This document shows, piece by piece, positions 42,286 to 51,540 of a stretch of DNA of 64,000 nucleotides; the stretch's first letter is position 1, and the number at the start of each line of letters is the position of its first letter. A program made the translations under genes and the position numbers. Location of the stretch: positions 1,054,001 to 1,118,000 of the forward strand of contig NZ_JACIFH010000001.1 of the NCBI RefSeq assembly GCF_014197265.1, written 5' to 3'. The stretch comes from Microbacterium invictum. GTDB lineage: Bacteria; Actinomycetota; Actinomycetes; Actinomycetales; Microbacteriaceae. The notes under the pieces were generated by a model. It was not told the origin of the DNA and did no database searches. It saw nothing but the letters and a program-made list of their open reading frames with translations.

Positions 42286-44730
42286 TCACACCGAGCTGTA
42301 GTCGACGATGCCGCGGCGCACCGCTTCGAGCGCCTTGCGCGCGGTCGTCGCGACGGGGGCGTCGGCCACCATGGACAGCTGGTCGAGCAGGTCGATGACC
42401 TGTTTCGTCCAGCGCACGAAGTCGCCCGCGGCCATGTCCGCCATGTCCAGGACCTGATCCAGGGGAATGCCGCGCGCCCACGCCGCCATCGCGGGGGCGA
42501 GACCGGTCGCGGGAGGCTCCGATCCCGGCAGCCGGTGATCGCGCTCGAGGTCGTCGAGCCGCGACCACAGGTCCTGCGTCTCGCTCAGCGCCTGCCGGAA
42601 CGGACCACGCGGCAGCGCGCGCGTCTCCGCATCGCCGGCGTCTCCGCGAGGCTCGTAGACGAGGCAGGATGCCAGGGCCGCAAGGCTCGGCGCATCGAGC
42701 GAGTCCCAGAGCTTCCGGCGCAGCGCCTCGGCCACCAGCAGGTCGCGCTCACCGTAGATCCGGCGCATCGTGCGACCCGCGGCGGTCAGGCTCGTCGTGC
42801 CGTCGGAGTCGATGACGACGTAGTCCAGGGCCGAGAGCACATCGACGACTCGGTCGAACACGCGCGCGACGGTCCCGGTGCGGGTCGCGATCTGCTGACG
42901 GATCTTGTCGGCCTTGCGCCCCAGCCGCTCGTACCGCTCGCCCCAGCGGGCGTGGTGCTCCCGGTCCGGGCAGCTGTGGCACGGGTGACGCTGCAGGCGG
43001 CGCCGCAGTCCCTGGATCTGCTGCTGACGCTTCTGCCGGGCCGCGTGCGGAGCGTGCTGGTCGCCCCGACCGCTCTTCTCGAGATCGCTGAGCTCGCGGC
43101 GCAGCGCGGCGTATTCGGCGAAGTCGCCACGGTCGCACGTCATCGCCTCGGCGTAGCCGGCGAGCGTCTCCTCGGCCTCTTTCACCTGACGCGCGAGCCC
43201 CACGACCGCGCGGTCGGCCTGGAACTGGGCGAATGACGACTCGAGGATCTTGCGTGCTCGGGCCCGGCCGAAGCTGTCGATCAGGTTGACGGCCATGTTG
43301 TAGGTGGGCCGGAAGCTCGAGTTCAGCGGGTACGTGCGGCGTGAGGCGAGGGCTGCGACCGCCTGCGGGTCGAGGGCCTCGGTCCACTGGATCACCGCGT
43401 GGCCTTCGACGTCGATCCCCCGGCGACCGGCGCGGCCGGTCAGCTGGGTGTACTCCCCCGCGGTGATCGCGACGCGCGCTTCGCCGTTGAACTTCTCGAG
43501 CTTTTCGAGCACGACCGTCCGGGCGGGCATGTTGATCCCGAGCGCGAGGGTCTCGGTGGCGAACACGGCCTTGACGAGCTTGCGCTGGAACAGCTCCTCG
43601 ACGATCTCCTTGAACGCCGGCAGCAGCCCCGCATGGTGGGCCGCGACACCACGTTCGAGGTTCTCCTTCCACTCCCAGAATCCGAGGACGGCGAGGTCCT
43701 CGTCCTGCAGGGTGCGAGTGCGTGCGTCGACGATCTGACGGATCTCGTCGCGTTCCTCACGGGTGGTCAGCCGGATCCCGGCGCGACGGGCCTGCTCGAC
43801 GGCCGCATCGCAGCCGACCCTGCTGAAGATGAAGAAGATCGCCGGCAGCAGGCTGCTGCGCTCGAGCAGCCGGATCACCTCCGGCCGGTCGATCCGCTCG
43901 ATGCGCTGCGCGTTCGGGCGCTTCTGATTGCGTGCGGGACGCCCGCCGCCGGATCGGTACTGCTGGGAGCGTCGGTTGTTCTCGAAGTTCACGCCCTTGG
44001 GCGACCGGACGCGCATCAGCTCGCGGTTGACCTGTGCCGTCGCGATGCCGGCGCGGTCGTCGAACAACGGCAGCAGGTCGCCGCGCACCAGCACGTGCTG
44101 CTCGAGCGGCACCGGGCGCGTCTCCGACACGATCACGGCCGTGTCGCCGCGCACGGTGTCGAGCCAATCGCCGAACTCCTCGGCGTTGGAGACCGTGGCC
44201 GACAGCGACACCACCCGCACCGGTGAGGGCAGATGGATGATGACCTCTTCCCACACCGCCCCGCGGAACCGGTCGGCGAGGTAGTGCACCTCGTCCATCA
44301 CGACGAACCGCAGGCCCTCGAGGGCCGGCGAGTCGGCGTACAGCATGTTGCGGAGCACCTCGGTGGTCATCACCACGACGCGCGCGTTGCCGTTGATATT
44401 GGTGTCGCCGGTGAGAAGGCCCACCTCGGACTCGCCGTACACGGCCTGCAGCTCGCGGAACTTCTGATTCGACAGCGCCTTCATCGGCGTCGTATAGAAG
44501 GCTTTGGCTCCCGGTTCGCGCATGGCCAGGTGCACCGCGAATTCTCCGACGATCGTCTTGCCGGCGCCCGTGGGCGCGGCCACGAGCACGCTGCGGTCGT
44601 CTTCGAGCGCATGGCACCCGGCGATCTGGAACGGATCGAGCTCGAACCGCTGGGCGGCCGCGAAGTCCGCGGTGATCGGATGGGCGGCAGCCGCCTCGGC
44701 GCGCGCGAACCGGTCGGCGGGGTCGGTCAT
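42286..44730 (-). CDS. helY: HelY-like superfamily 2 DEVH-box RNA helicase
   Basis: 814 residues, Mtr4/Ski2-like. Walker A VLVAAPTGAGKTIVGEFA near residue 52, motif Ib/II with YTTPMKALSNQKFRELQ and VVMDEVHYLADRFRG (DEVH), motif III SATVSNAEEFGDWL, motif VI QLTGRAGRRGIDVEGH. The C-terminal part (about 600-814) has a DSHCT-like domain. A Cys-containing block (HPCHSCPDREHHARW) resembles the helicase accessory part. It acts in RNA processing or decay. It overlaps tatC by 4 bp, the gene order shared with many Actinobacteria. Confidence 0.94.
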   Translation of the reverse strand: MTDPADRFARAEAAAAHPITADFAAAQRFELDPFQIAGCHALEDDRSVLVAAPTGAGKTIVGEFAVHLAMREPGAKAFYTTPMKALSNQKFRELQAVYGESEVGLLTGDTNINGNARVVVMTTEVLRNMLYADSPALEGLRFVVMDEVHYLADRFRGAVWEEVIIHLPSPVRVVSLSATVSNAEEFGDWLDTVRGDTAVIVSETRPVPLEQHVLVRGDLLPLFDDRAGIATAQVNRELMRVRSPKGVNFENNRRSQQYRSGGGRPARNQKRPNAQRIERIDRPEVIRLLERSSLLPAIFFIFSRVGCDAAVEQARRAGIRLTTREERDEIRQIVDARTRTLQDEDLAVLGFWEWKENLERGVAAHHAGLLPAFKEIVEELFQRKLVKAVFATETLALGINMPARTVVLEKLEKFNGEARVAITAGEYTQLTGRAGRRGIDVEGHAVIQWTEALDPQAVAALASRRTYPLNSSFRPTYNMAVNLIDSFGRARARKILESSFAQFQADRAVVGLARQVKEAEETLAGYAEAMTCDRGDFAEYAALRRELSDLEKSGRGDQHAPHAARQKRQQQIQGLRRRLQRHPCHSCPDREHHARWGERYERLGRKADKIRQQIATRTGTVARVFDRVVDVLSALDYVVIDSDGTTSLTAAGRTMRRIYGERDLLVAEALRRKLWDSLDAPSLAALASCLVYEPRGDAGDAETRALPRGPFRQALSETQDLWSRLDDLERDHRLPGSEPPATGLAPAMAAWARGIPLDQVLDMADMAAGDFVRWTKQVIDLLDQLSMVADAPVATTARKALEAVRRGIVDYSSV

Positions 44731-45545
44731 GGAAGAGGTCCGAGCGCCACGGTGTCACGTCTGCGGCGTCGCCAGTCGAACAGCAGCGACAGCCCCGCCG
44801 CGGCGAAGAAGAGGACGATCAGGATGCCGGCGAGCATGAGCATGCTGACCACGTCTGCGGCCGGGGTCGCGACGCCCGCGAACACCACGGCGATGAGCAC
44901 GGCGACGCGCCATCCCTTGAGGATCGCCTTTCCCGTCATGATGCCGGCAAGGTTCAGCGCCACGAGGAAGACCGGCAGGATGAAGGAGACCCCCACCACG
45001 AGCAGCAGTTTGAACACGAAGTCGTAGTAGTACTTGCCTTCGTACAGGTTCGCTGATCCTTCGGGCGAGAAGGATGCCATGATCTCGACGATGTGCGGCA
45101 TGACCCACCAGCCGACGTAGCACCCGGCGAAGAACAGCGGGACCGCGGCAGCCACGAAGCCGACCGTGTAGCGGATCTCCTTGCGGGTGAGGCCGGGCAT
45201 GAGGAAGGCCCACAGCTGCCAGAGCCACACCGGTGCCGAGATGATGATGCCCACCGCGAACGCGATGCGCAGCCGCATGTCGAAGGGTCCGGTGACCGTC
45301 GAGTACATGAGCTGGACGATCGCGTCCGCATCCTCCCCGCGCTGGTCCGCCACGATGCGGATCGGCTCACTCATCGCCCAGATGATCGCGTCGGTGAACA
45401 CGAACGAGACGATCATGCCCACCACGAGGGCGGCGAGGGCGATCAGGACGCGCTTGCGCAGTTCGATCAGATGCTCGCCCAGCGACATCTTCTTGTCCCG
45501 GCGCGGGACATCGTCGCTCAGGCGCGGGCGTTCGGCCGTAGCCAC
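44727..45545 (-). CDS. tatC: Sec-independent protein translocase TatC
   Basis: 272-residue core receptor of the twin-arginine translocase; six membrane helices. MSLGEHLIELRKRVLIALAALVVGMIVSF carries the conserved HLxELRxR, followed by the conserved PxWLWQLWAF region (APVWLWQLWAFLMPGL) and FAGCYVGWWV. The N-terminal about 20 residues are charged and cytoplasmic; the C-terminus ends in RRRR. GTG 45545 start 6 bp after the tatA stop; its own stop overlaps helY. Confidence 0.96.
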   Translation of the reverse strand: MATAERPRLSDDVPRRDKKMSLGEHLIELRKRVLIALAALVVGMIVSFVFTDAIIWAMSEPIRIVADQRGEDADAIVQLMYSTVTGPFDMRLRIAFAVGIIISAPVWLWQLWAFLMPGLTRKEIRYTVGFVAAAVPLFFAGCYVGWWVMPHIVEIMASFSPEGSANLYEGKYYYDFVFKLLLVVGVSFILPVFLVALNLAGIMTGKAILKGWRVAVLIAVVFAGVATPAADVVSMLMLAGILIVLFFAAAGLSLLFDWRRRRRDTVALGPLP

Positions 45546-45551
45546 TGACCG

Positions 45552-45845
45552 CTAGCGCTGAGGATCGGCGGAGGTGCCGGGTCCGGAAGGCGGTGCAGGC
45601 TCGGCGGCGATCGACGGCGCCGTGCCCGCGGCCGGTGCCGTCGGGGTGGCCGTGTTCTGGCCGGTGACGTCGGTGGCATCTGCAGCGGAGCCGTCGTCCT
45701 TCATCGCCTTCATCTCACCCTTGAAGATGCGGGCGGACTGTCCCATGCTCTTGGCGAGCGCCGGCAGCTTCGCCGCACCGAACAGCAGCAGGATGACGAT
45801 CAGGAGGATCCACAGGTGTGGACCTGCGAACAGGTTGGAAGGCAT
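45552..45845 (-). CDS. tatA: Sec-independent protein translocase TatA
   Basis: 97 residues: one N-terminal helix (LWILLIVILLLFGAAKLPALA) with the FGAAKLP hinge, an amphipathic helix (KSMGQSARIFKGEMKAMKDD) and a Pro/Ala-rich tail. The TatA subunit forms the translocation pore with TatC. ATG 45845 follows GAGGGG. TACACT on the minus strand lies upstream, so it has a leadered transcript that continues into tatC and helY. Confidence 0.93.
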   Translation of the reverse strand: MPSNLFAGPHLWILLIVILLLFGAAKLPALAKSMGQSARIFKGEMKAMKDDGSAADATDVTGQNTATPTAPAAGTAPSIAAEPAPPSGPGTSADPQR

Positions 45846-45900
45846 GGCATCCCCTCATCAGAGCGTTGTCCCAGTGTACCTGCCGTGCCGCCGAGAGTGG

Positions 45901-46860
45901 TCAGCGATACTGGGCGAGCCCCGCCGCGGCCCACGCGGCGGTCGCGGCACGTGCCGATTCTGGCGCCAGCACCTCGATCTCACCGCCGTGTCGCGCAGCG
46001 AGTCGCTTGAGGGTGCGGCCATCGGCGACGCGCACCCGCCCGACACGGCGATCGCCGTCGGCGGCGACAGTGGCGCGGTCGAGATAGGCCGGCATGAGCG
46101 GCAGGAGGTCGGCGGCGAAGCGGATTTCGGCCACGGCATCCGTCTCACTCGCTTCGAACAGCTCGGGGACCATGTCGCCGCCATGCGTGATCGCGATGTC
46201 GGTGAGCTGAACGTCGCTGACCCGGTCGAGGTGGAACGTGCGCATCGCCTCGCGCAGGTGGCACCAGCCCTGCAGATACCACTGCCCGTCGGCGATGTGC
46301 ACCTTCACGGGGTCGACGGTGCGGGTCGTGACGGGCTTGTCGGGGGCCTTGTACGCGAACGAGATCGCGACCCCGGCGCGCAGGGCGGCATCCACGGCCA
46401 CGCGGACGTCGTCCACCGCGTCCGGCGCGACGATGACCTGTGCCGGCGCGCTGGCGGCGCCGCGGGCGAGCTTGGTGAGCAGCCCCTGCACCACGCCGCT
46501 GTCGCCGACGCCGGGCAGTGACGCCGCCAGCTGCAGCCCGGCGAGCAGGGCGGCCGCCTCCCGGGCCGTCAGCCGCGGGGCGCGTTCGAGACCGACCGGA
46601 TTGGTGATCGAGATGAGATCCTGCTGGTCGAGCAGGTCCCAGTCGATGTCGAACAGGTCGTTGGCCATCTGCCAGAAGCCGCCGTCGCCGGGCAGACCGA
46701 TCACCGTCAACTTCTCGACCATCGCGCGCATCTGCTCGGGCGTCACGTCGAACTCGTCGGCGGCCTCGGCGACCGAGACCTCCCCCTTGCCGATCAGGTA
46801 GGGCACGAGCTGCAGGATGATCGCGGCCCGGTCGGTGGCCAGCAGCTGCGCGGCGCTCAC
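45901..46860 (-). CDS. pafC: WYL-domain transcriptional regulator PafC
   Basis: 319 residues: N-terminal winged helix-turn-helix (about 15-75, VAEAADEFDVTPEQMRAMVEKL), a WYL domain (about 150-240, VKVHIADGQWYLQGWCHLREAMRTFHLDRVSDVQLTD in outline, with the W-Y-L core) and a C-terminal WCX region. With PafB it forms the heterodimer that drives the RecA/LexA-independent DNA damage response in mycobacteria. GTG 46860 overlaps the pafB stop by 4 bp. Confidence 0.9.
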   Translation of the reverse strand: MSAAQLLATDRAAIILQLVPYLIGKGEVSVAEAADEFDVTPEQMRAMVEKLTVIGLPGDGGFWQMANDLFDIDWDLLDQQDLISITNPVGLERAPRLTAREAAALLAGLQLAASLPGVGDSGVVQGLLTKLARGAASAPAQVIVAPDAVDDVRVAVDAALRAGVAISFAYKAPDKPVTTRTVDPVKVHIADGQWYLQGWCHLREAMRTFHLDRVSDVQLTDIAITHGGDMVPELFEASETDAVAEIRFAADLLPLMPAYLDRATVAADGDRRVGRVRVADGRTLKRLAARHGGEIEVLAPESARAATAAWAAAGLAQYR

Positions 46861-47864
46861 CGGGCACCCCCGTGGATCGCGAGCGTGCGCTCCAGCCGCG
46901 CGATCACCTTGTCGCGCAGATCGGCCGGCTCGACGACGCGCACCTCGGGACCGTACGAGGCGAGCTCGTCGGCGAAGATGTGGGCGTCGACATAGGACAC
47001 GTGGATGCCCTGCGCGGCGGGGGCGGCACGCCGGCTCAGTCGCAGCGCCGCTTCGGTGCCGGGGTCGATTTCGAGCAGCGCGAACTGGCGCGCGGCGAGC
47101 TCCTGGAGCCCGGCGACGGCTTTCTCGCCGGCACCTTCGCGCAACTGCGCATCGAACCCGGTACGCGTCACCTGCACGGCCGACACGATGCGTGACAGCA
47201 GGAAGGTGCGCTCGGCGTTCTGGTCGAGATCGAACCCGTACACGTGCCAGCGGGCTTCGAACTCGACGAGCGCGAGGGGCTGCACGCGGCGGCGGTGCGT
47301 GTCTTCGTCGCCGCCCTTGAGGTAGTCGAAGGTCACGACCCGCGCCTGCTCGATCGCGCGCTGGAGCGGATCGAACGCGGGTTCGCGCAGGTTGATGCGC
47401 GGCGAGTAGCCGATGATCGGCGCATCGACCTCAAGCCCGAGCGCACGGATCTTGCGCAGCCCGCTGCGCGCCTGCGCCGACATCGAGCTCTCACTCCAGA
47501 CACCCCCGGCGAGGTTCAGCACCGTCAGTTCGGCGGGCGTGAAGTCGATGTCGACGGGCAGCTCGTATTCACTGGTCGGCACCCGGTAGCGGGCTTCGCG
47601 CAGGTCGTCCGGATCGGCGTAGTCGCCGATCGTCTCGATCGGAACGCCGAGTCCGCGGAGATTCTCCTTGTCGCGTTCGAACATCTTCTCCAGGGCGTCC
47701 TTGGACGCACCGGCGGCACTCTGCTCGCGATAGCCCGACACCGACGTGAGGATCGTGTCCTTGGTCAGGCCCTGCTCGGTCGCCAGCAGCGCGACGACGA
47801 GGTTGACCAGCCGCTCCTCGGGAGCGCTGCGGTTCGTCTCCGCGGAGTTCGAGTCGGGGGCCAC
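46857..47864 (-). CDS. pafB: WYL-domain transcriptional regulator PafB
   Basis: 335 residues, paralogous to PafC: winged helix-turn-helix (about 18-85), WYL domain (about 190-270, LALVEFEARWHVYGFDLDQNAERTFLLSRI in outline) and a WCX tail ending in DLRDKVIARLERTL. GTG 47864 has TAGGAT on the minus strand (47871-47876) exactly 6 nt upstream. The pair starts its own operon; pafA is absent upstream. Confidence 0.9.
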   Translation of the reverse strand: MAPDSNSAETNRSAPEERLVNLVVALLATEQGLTKDTILTSVSGYREQSAAGASKDALEKMFERDKENLRGLGVPIETIGDYADPDDLREARYRVPTSEYELPVDIDFTPAELTVLNLAGGVWSESSMSAQARSGLRKIRALGLEVDAPIIGYSPRINLREPAFDPLQRAIEQARVVTFDYLKGGDEDTHRRRVQPLALVEFEARWHVYGFDLDQNAERTFLLSRIVSAVQVTRTGFDAQLREGAGEKAVAGLQELAARQFALLEIDPGTEAALRLSRRAAPAAQGIHVSYVDAHIFADELASYGPEVRVVEPADLRDKVIARLERTLAIHGGAR

Positions 47865-47908
47865 TCGACCATCCTAGGACCGGTGCGCGGGCGCCGATCC
47901 GACCCGCG

Positions 47909-48862
47909 TCACTGTGTCGGGGTCTGGTCGATGCCGAGGATGTCGATCACGAACACGAGGGTGGATCCTGCCGGGATCGAGCCACTCGCCTGGTCGCCGT
48001 AGCCCAGCTCGGGCGGGATCACGGCGAGGACCTGTGAACCGACGGTCTGCCCCTCGAGCGCCTGCGCGAAGCCGGGGACGACACCGTCGAGCGTGAAAGT
48101 CGCCGATGCGCCCTTCTCCCAGCTGGAGTCGAAGACCTCGCGCTCGGCCCACGTCACGCCCGTGTAGTGCACGCGGACGTTCGAATCGGCCGTGACCTCT
48201 TCGCCGTCGCCCTTCTTGAGGACCTCGACGGCCAGGTCGGCGGGCGGGTCGCTGTCGGGCACGACGATGCCGGGGCGCCCGTCGGGTGCCAGCACGACCT
48301 GCGGCAGCGAGTTGTCGGTCATCCGCTGCGGCACGCCGTCCGCGGCGGCGAGGTACACCGTGTGCAGGTCGATCACGAACACGGCGGACTCGCCGTCGGC
48401 CACGCCGAGGCTCGTGGCGGCCTGCTCTCCCAGGTCGTCGGCGGGGACGGCGCCGACGATGCGTGAGCCCTCGGTGGCGCATTCGAGCATCTTCGCGATG
48501 CCTTCGTACTGCGTCGCCCACTGGCTGACCGGCAGCACCTGGGAGGGCGCGGTCACCAGGGTCTCGCCGGTCTTGCCGTTGAGGATCGCGGTGGTGAACT
48601 GCACGTCCTGCGCACGCGTGGTCACCGCGCGCCCCTCGCCGACGATCTCATCGGCGAACACCGTCTCGTCGACGTAGACCGGGGGCTCGACCGTGACGGT
48701 CGGGTCGCCGAACTCGCCGGTGACGTCGATCAGGCCGATGGCCGACGAGTCGGTCGTGGGGCGCTCGCACGACGCGGCAGAGGCCCCCGGTGCCGACGCG
48801 CAGCCGACGAGGGCGAGGGCAGACAGCCCGAGGACAGCGAAGACAGCAGGGATCCGGCGCAC
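47909..48862 (-). CDS. FKBP-type peptidyl-prolyl isomerase lipoprotein
   Basis: 317 residues. Lipoprotein signal peptide with lipobox ALVGC; the mature protein starts at Cys21 and would be processed by Lgt. Residues about 60-220 are a poorly conserved extracytoplasmic region that may be a degenerate second FKBP-like domain. The C-terminal FKBP domain (about 225-313) has RVHYTGVTWAEREVFDSSWEKG, VVPGFAQALEGQTVGSQVLAVIPPELGYGD and a final LVFVIDILGI strand. A membrane-anchored folding helper on the outer face of the membrane. GTG 48862 start 4 bp after the trmI stop. Confidence 0.92.
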   Translation of the reverse strand: MRRIPAVFAVLGLSALALVGCASAPGASAASCERPTTDSSAIGLIDVTGEFGDPTVTVEPPVYVDETVFADEIVGEGRAVTTRAQDVQFTTAILNGKTGETLVTAPSQVLPVSQWATQYEGIAKMLECATEGSRIVGAVPADDLGEQAATSLGVADGESAVFVIDLHTVYLAAADGVPQRMTDNSLPQVVLAPDGRPGIVVPDSDPPADLAVEVLKKGDGEEVTADSNVRVHYTGVTWAEREVFDSSWEKGASATFTLDGVVPGFAQALEGQTVGSQVLAVIPPELGYGDQASGSIPAGSTLVFVIDILGIDQTPTQ

Positions 48863-48866
48863 CGGA

Positions 48867-49886
48867 TCAGTCTACGTCGTCGCCGGCGGGCTCCCCCGCG
48901 CCCGATGCCAGCCGCGCTCCGTCGGCCGCGCGCTGCGCTTCACGGACGCGCTTGCGCAGATTCCGGTCGGTGATCGCGCGGTCGCCGACGGCGCCGGGCG
49001 TCCACACCTCGATGTCCTCGTCGCCGTAGCTCGGCTTCTTGAGGGCACGCTTGCGCACATCGGGCGGCACGGCGCCGGGCGCGAGCCGCCGGGCGGTGAT
49101 GAGGAATCCGGTGTGCGCGACCATGCGGTGGTCGGGACGCACTGCGAGACCCTGGACATGCCAGCCGCGCACCATCGTCTCGGTCGCCTCGGGCTCGGTG
49201 AACAGCCCGGTCGCCCGCAGGTACTCCGCCACGCGGCTCAGCTGCGTGGCGGTGGCGATGTAGCAGAGCACGACGCCCCCGGGCGTGAGCGCCTCGGCGA
49301 CGGCATCGATGCACTCCCACGGCGCGAGCATGTCGAGCACGACCCGATCGACGGATGCCGGGGCCGCAACGTCCGGCAGCTGCTCGACGAGATCGCCGAC
49401 GACGACGTCCCACGTGTCCGGCCGGTGCCCGAGGAACGTCTCGACGTTGGCCTCGGCGACCTGCGCGAACTCCTCGCGGCGCTCGAAGGAGTGCAGGCGG
49501 CCCTCGGCGCCGATCGCGCGGAGCAGCCACAGCGACAGCGCGCCCGAGCCGACGCCCGCTTCGACCACGATGGCGCCGGGGAAGATATCGGCCGCGGCGA
49601 GGATCTGCGCGGCGTCCTTCGGGTAGACGATCGCGGCGCCGCGGGGCATCGACATGACGAAGTCGCGCAGCAGCGGCCGCAGCGCGAGGTACTCGTGTCC
49701 CCCGCTGTTCGTGGCGACCGATCCGTCGGGCTGCCCCACGAGCGTCTCGTGCTTCAGCACGCCGTGGTGGGTGTGCAGCTCACCGCCCTCGCGCAGGGTG
49801 ATGGTGTGCAGACGGCCCTTGGGCCCGGTCAGCTGCACGCGGTCGCCGTAGCGGAAGGGTCCGGACGGCCGCAGGTCGGCGTTCAT
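48867..49886 (-). CDS. trmI: tRNA (adenine-58-N1)-methyltransferase TrmI
   Basis: 339 residues; methylates A58 in the T-loop of tRNA using S-adenosylmethionine. N-terminal beta domain (GPFRYGDRVQLTGPKGRLHTITL), then the SAM site VVEAGVGSGALSLWLLRAIG and the active-site region DMLAPWECIDAVAEAL, matching M. tuberculosis Rv2118c. The last about 60 residues are a charged extension (KRVREAQRAADGAR) found in actinobacterial forms. ATG 49886 overlaps the upstream HAD gene by 4 bp. Confidence 0.94.
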   Translation of the reverse strand: MNADLRPSGPFRYGDRVQLTGPKGRLHTITLREGGELHTHHGVLKHETLVGQPDGSVATNSGGHEYLALRPLLRDFVMSMPRGAAIVYPKDAAQILAAADIFPGAIVVEAGVGSGALSLWLLRAIGAEGRLHSFERREEFAQVAEANVETFLGHRPDTWDVVVGDLVEQLPDVAAPASVDRVVLDMLAPWECIDAVAEALTPGGVVLCYIATATQLSRVAEYLRATGLFTEPEATETMVRGWHVQGLAVRPDHRMVAHTGFLITARRLAPGAVPPDVRKRALKKPSYGDEDIEVWTPGAVGDRAITDRNLRKRVREAQRAADGARLASGAGEPAGDDVD

Positions 49887-50560
49887 CGGGTCGCTCCCGC
49901 GCGGTGCGCGGCGAAGTGGTCGGTGAGGTCGGCGACGGTGCGCCCCTCGAGGGTGTCCCACAGTGCGTCGGCCCCGGTGCCCACCAGCGAGACCATGAGC
50001 GGGACTCCGAGCGTCACGGCGCCCGAGGCCACGGCCGATCGCATGCCGTTCGGCGAGTCCTCGATCGCCAGCGCGTCCTCCGGCGCCACACCGAGCGCCT
50101 CCGCGGCCTGCAGGTAGGGGTCGGGGAAGGGCTTGGGCCGGGTCGCGTCGTCGCCCGCGACGACGACGTCGAACGCGTCGAACCCGAGCTGGGCGAGGAA
50201 GACGTCGGCCATGCTCCGCATCGACATGGTCACCAGGGCCGTGGGGATGCCGGCGTCCCGCAGTCCGCGCAGCATCTCCACCGCACCGGGGCGGTACGGG
50301 TTGCCCTGCGCCTGAAGCTGCGCGGTGACCTCGGCGGTGAGGTGGGCGACGATCTCGTGCACCGGCATCCGGACACCCGCCTCCTGAAAGACCCCCGCGG
50401 CATCTTCCAGCCCCATACCCACCATCTGGAGCGCCTGCTCGTGCGACCAGGTTCCGCCGTGCGCGGTCACCAGGCCGGTCTCGGCGGCCATCCAGTACGG
50501 CTCGGTGTCGATCAACGTGCCGTCCATGTCCCAGAGGACCGCGGCGGGAAGGAGGGGCAT
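49883..50560 (-). CDS. HAD-superfamily phosphatase (beta-phosphoglucomutase-like)
   Basis: 225 residues, HAD subfamily IA. Motif I AVLWDMDGTLIDTEPYW supplies both Asp residues, motif II IPTALVTMSMRSM (Thr), motif III with Lys in KPFPDPYLQAAEALG and motif IV AIEDSPNGMRSA. Probably a sugar-phosphate or related phosphatase; the substrate is unknown. ATG 50560 has TAGGAT on the minus strand (50567-50572) 6 nt upstream, so this may be the promoter of the HAD-trmI-FKBP unit. Confidence 0.92.
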   Translation of the reverse strand: MPLLPAAVLWDMDGTLIDTEPYWMAAETGLVTAHGGTWSHEQALQMVGMGLEDAAGVFQEAGVRMPVHEIVAHLTAEVTAQLQAQGNPYRPGAVEMLRGLRDAGIPTALVTMSMRSMADVFLAQLGFDAFDVVVAGDDATRPKPFPDPYLQAAEALGVAPEDALAIEDSPNGMRSAVASGAVTLGVPLMVSLVGTGADALWDTLEGRTVADLTDHFAAHRAGATR

Positions 50561-50658
50561 CGGTCCATCCTATCGGCGGCCTCGCGACAAGCCGCGGGGG
50601 TGGCCCGCACACTGCCTGCCCGGCGTATCGTGGGGGGAACCTCAACGGAAGGAGCGCG

Positions 50659-51519
50659 GTGGGACCTCTCGGAGAACGCGTACTCGTCGTCGCCTTCGAC
50701 GGCTGGAACGACGCCGGTGAAGCCGCGTCGGCCGCCGCGGCCCGCATTCGCGCGACCGGCGGTCACGAAGCGGTGTTCGCGGTCGATCCGGAGCTGTACT
50801 TCGACTACCAGTACACCCGCCCGCACATCCAGATGGATGCCGAGGGCAAGCGCTCCCTGACCTGGCCCGATGCCACGCTGTGGCGCCCGGGTCCCGGCGA
50901 CGACGCCACGCGACTGTGGGTGCTCAGCGGCGTGGAACCCGCCCGCGCCTGGCAGGCCTTCGTCGCTGAGTTCATCGACGCCGCGCTCAGCGAGGACATC
51001 ACCGGACTCGTCGCGCTGGGCTCGATGATGTCGGATGTCCCCCACACCCGACCCATCTCGGTGTTCGGCGGCAGCGACGACGAGCACGTCCGTCAGAAGC
51101 TGGACCTGGAGAAGACGACCTACGAGGGACCGGTCGGCATCCTGAGCGTGCTGGCGGCCGCGGCGGCGGATGCCGGCATCCCCACCGCGACGCTGTGGGC
51201 CAGCGTGCCGCACTACGTCGCCGGTCACACTCCGTCGCCGAAGGCCACCCTCGCGCTGATGGATCGGCTCGGCGAGATCACCGGCGCCACGATGCCTCGG
51301 GGCGAGCTGCCCGCCGAAGCGCTCGCGTGGGAGGCGTCTATCGACGCTGCCGCCGCGGACGACGAGGAGATGACCGAGTACATCAAGCAGCTCGAGCGCA
51401 CCCGAGACACCTGGGACTCCCCCGAAGCGTCCGGCGATGCGATCGCGCAGGAGTTCGAGCGGTACCTGCGCCGCGGCGAGGGCCCCAAGGGCCACGGGCG
51501 TGACGACGGGCGCCGCTGA
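50659..51519 (+). CDS. PAC2-family (proteasome assembly chaperone-like) protein
   Basis: 286 residues of the PAC2 domain family. The N-terminus ERVLVVAFDGWNDAGEAASAAA and the central LVALGSMMSDVPHTRPISVFG and GIPTATLWASVPHYVAGHTPSPKATLAL are family motifs. The C-terminal helix region (EMTEYIKQLERTRD) is charged. The family name comes from eukaryotic proteasome assembly factors; no proteasome subunits are encoded in this window. GTG 50659 follows ACGGAAGGAG. TATCGT (50626-50631) may be the -10. Confidence 0.88.
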   Translation: MGPLGERVLVVAFDGWNDAGEAASAAAARIRATGGHEAVFAVDPELYFDYQYTRPHIQMDAEGKRSLTWPDATLWRPGPGDDATRLWVLSGVEPARAWQAFVAEFIDAALSEDITGLVALGSMMSDVPHTRPISVFGGSDDEHVRQKLDLEKTTYEGPVGILSVLAAAAADAGIPTATLWASVPHYVAGHTPSPKATLALMDRLGEITGATMPRGELPAEALAWEASIDAAAADDEEMTEYIKQLERTRDTWDSPEASGDAIAQEFERYLRRGEGPKGHGRDDGRR

Positions 51520-51540
51520 CGCACCCTCACGGGCACGCGC

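Noticed and set aside
45543..45548. RecA-independent damage box (PafBC motif) near the tat-paf genes
   Set aside because: I searched by eye for TTGTCRGTG-N8-TAnnnT and found no match near these genes.
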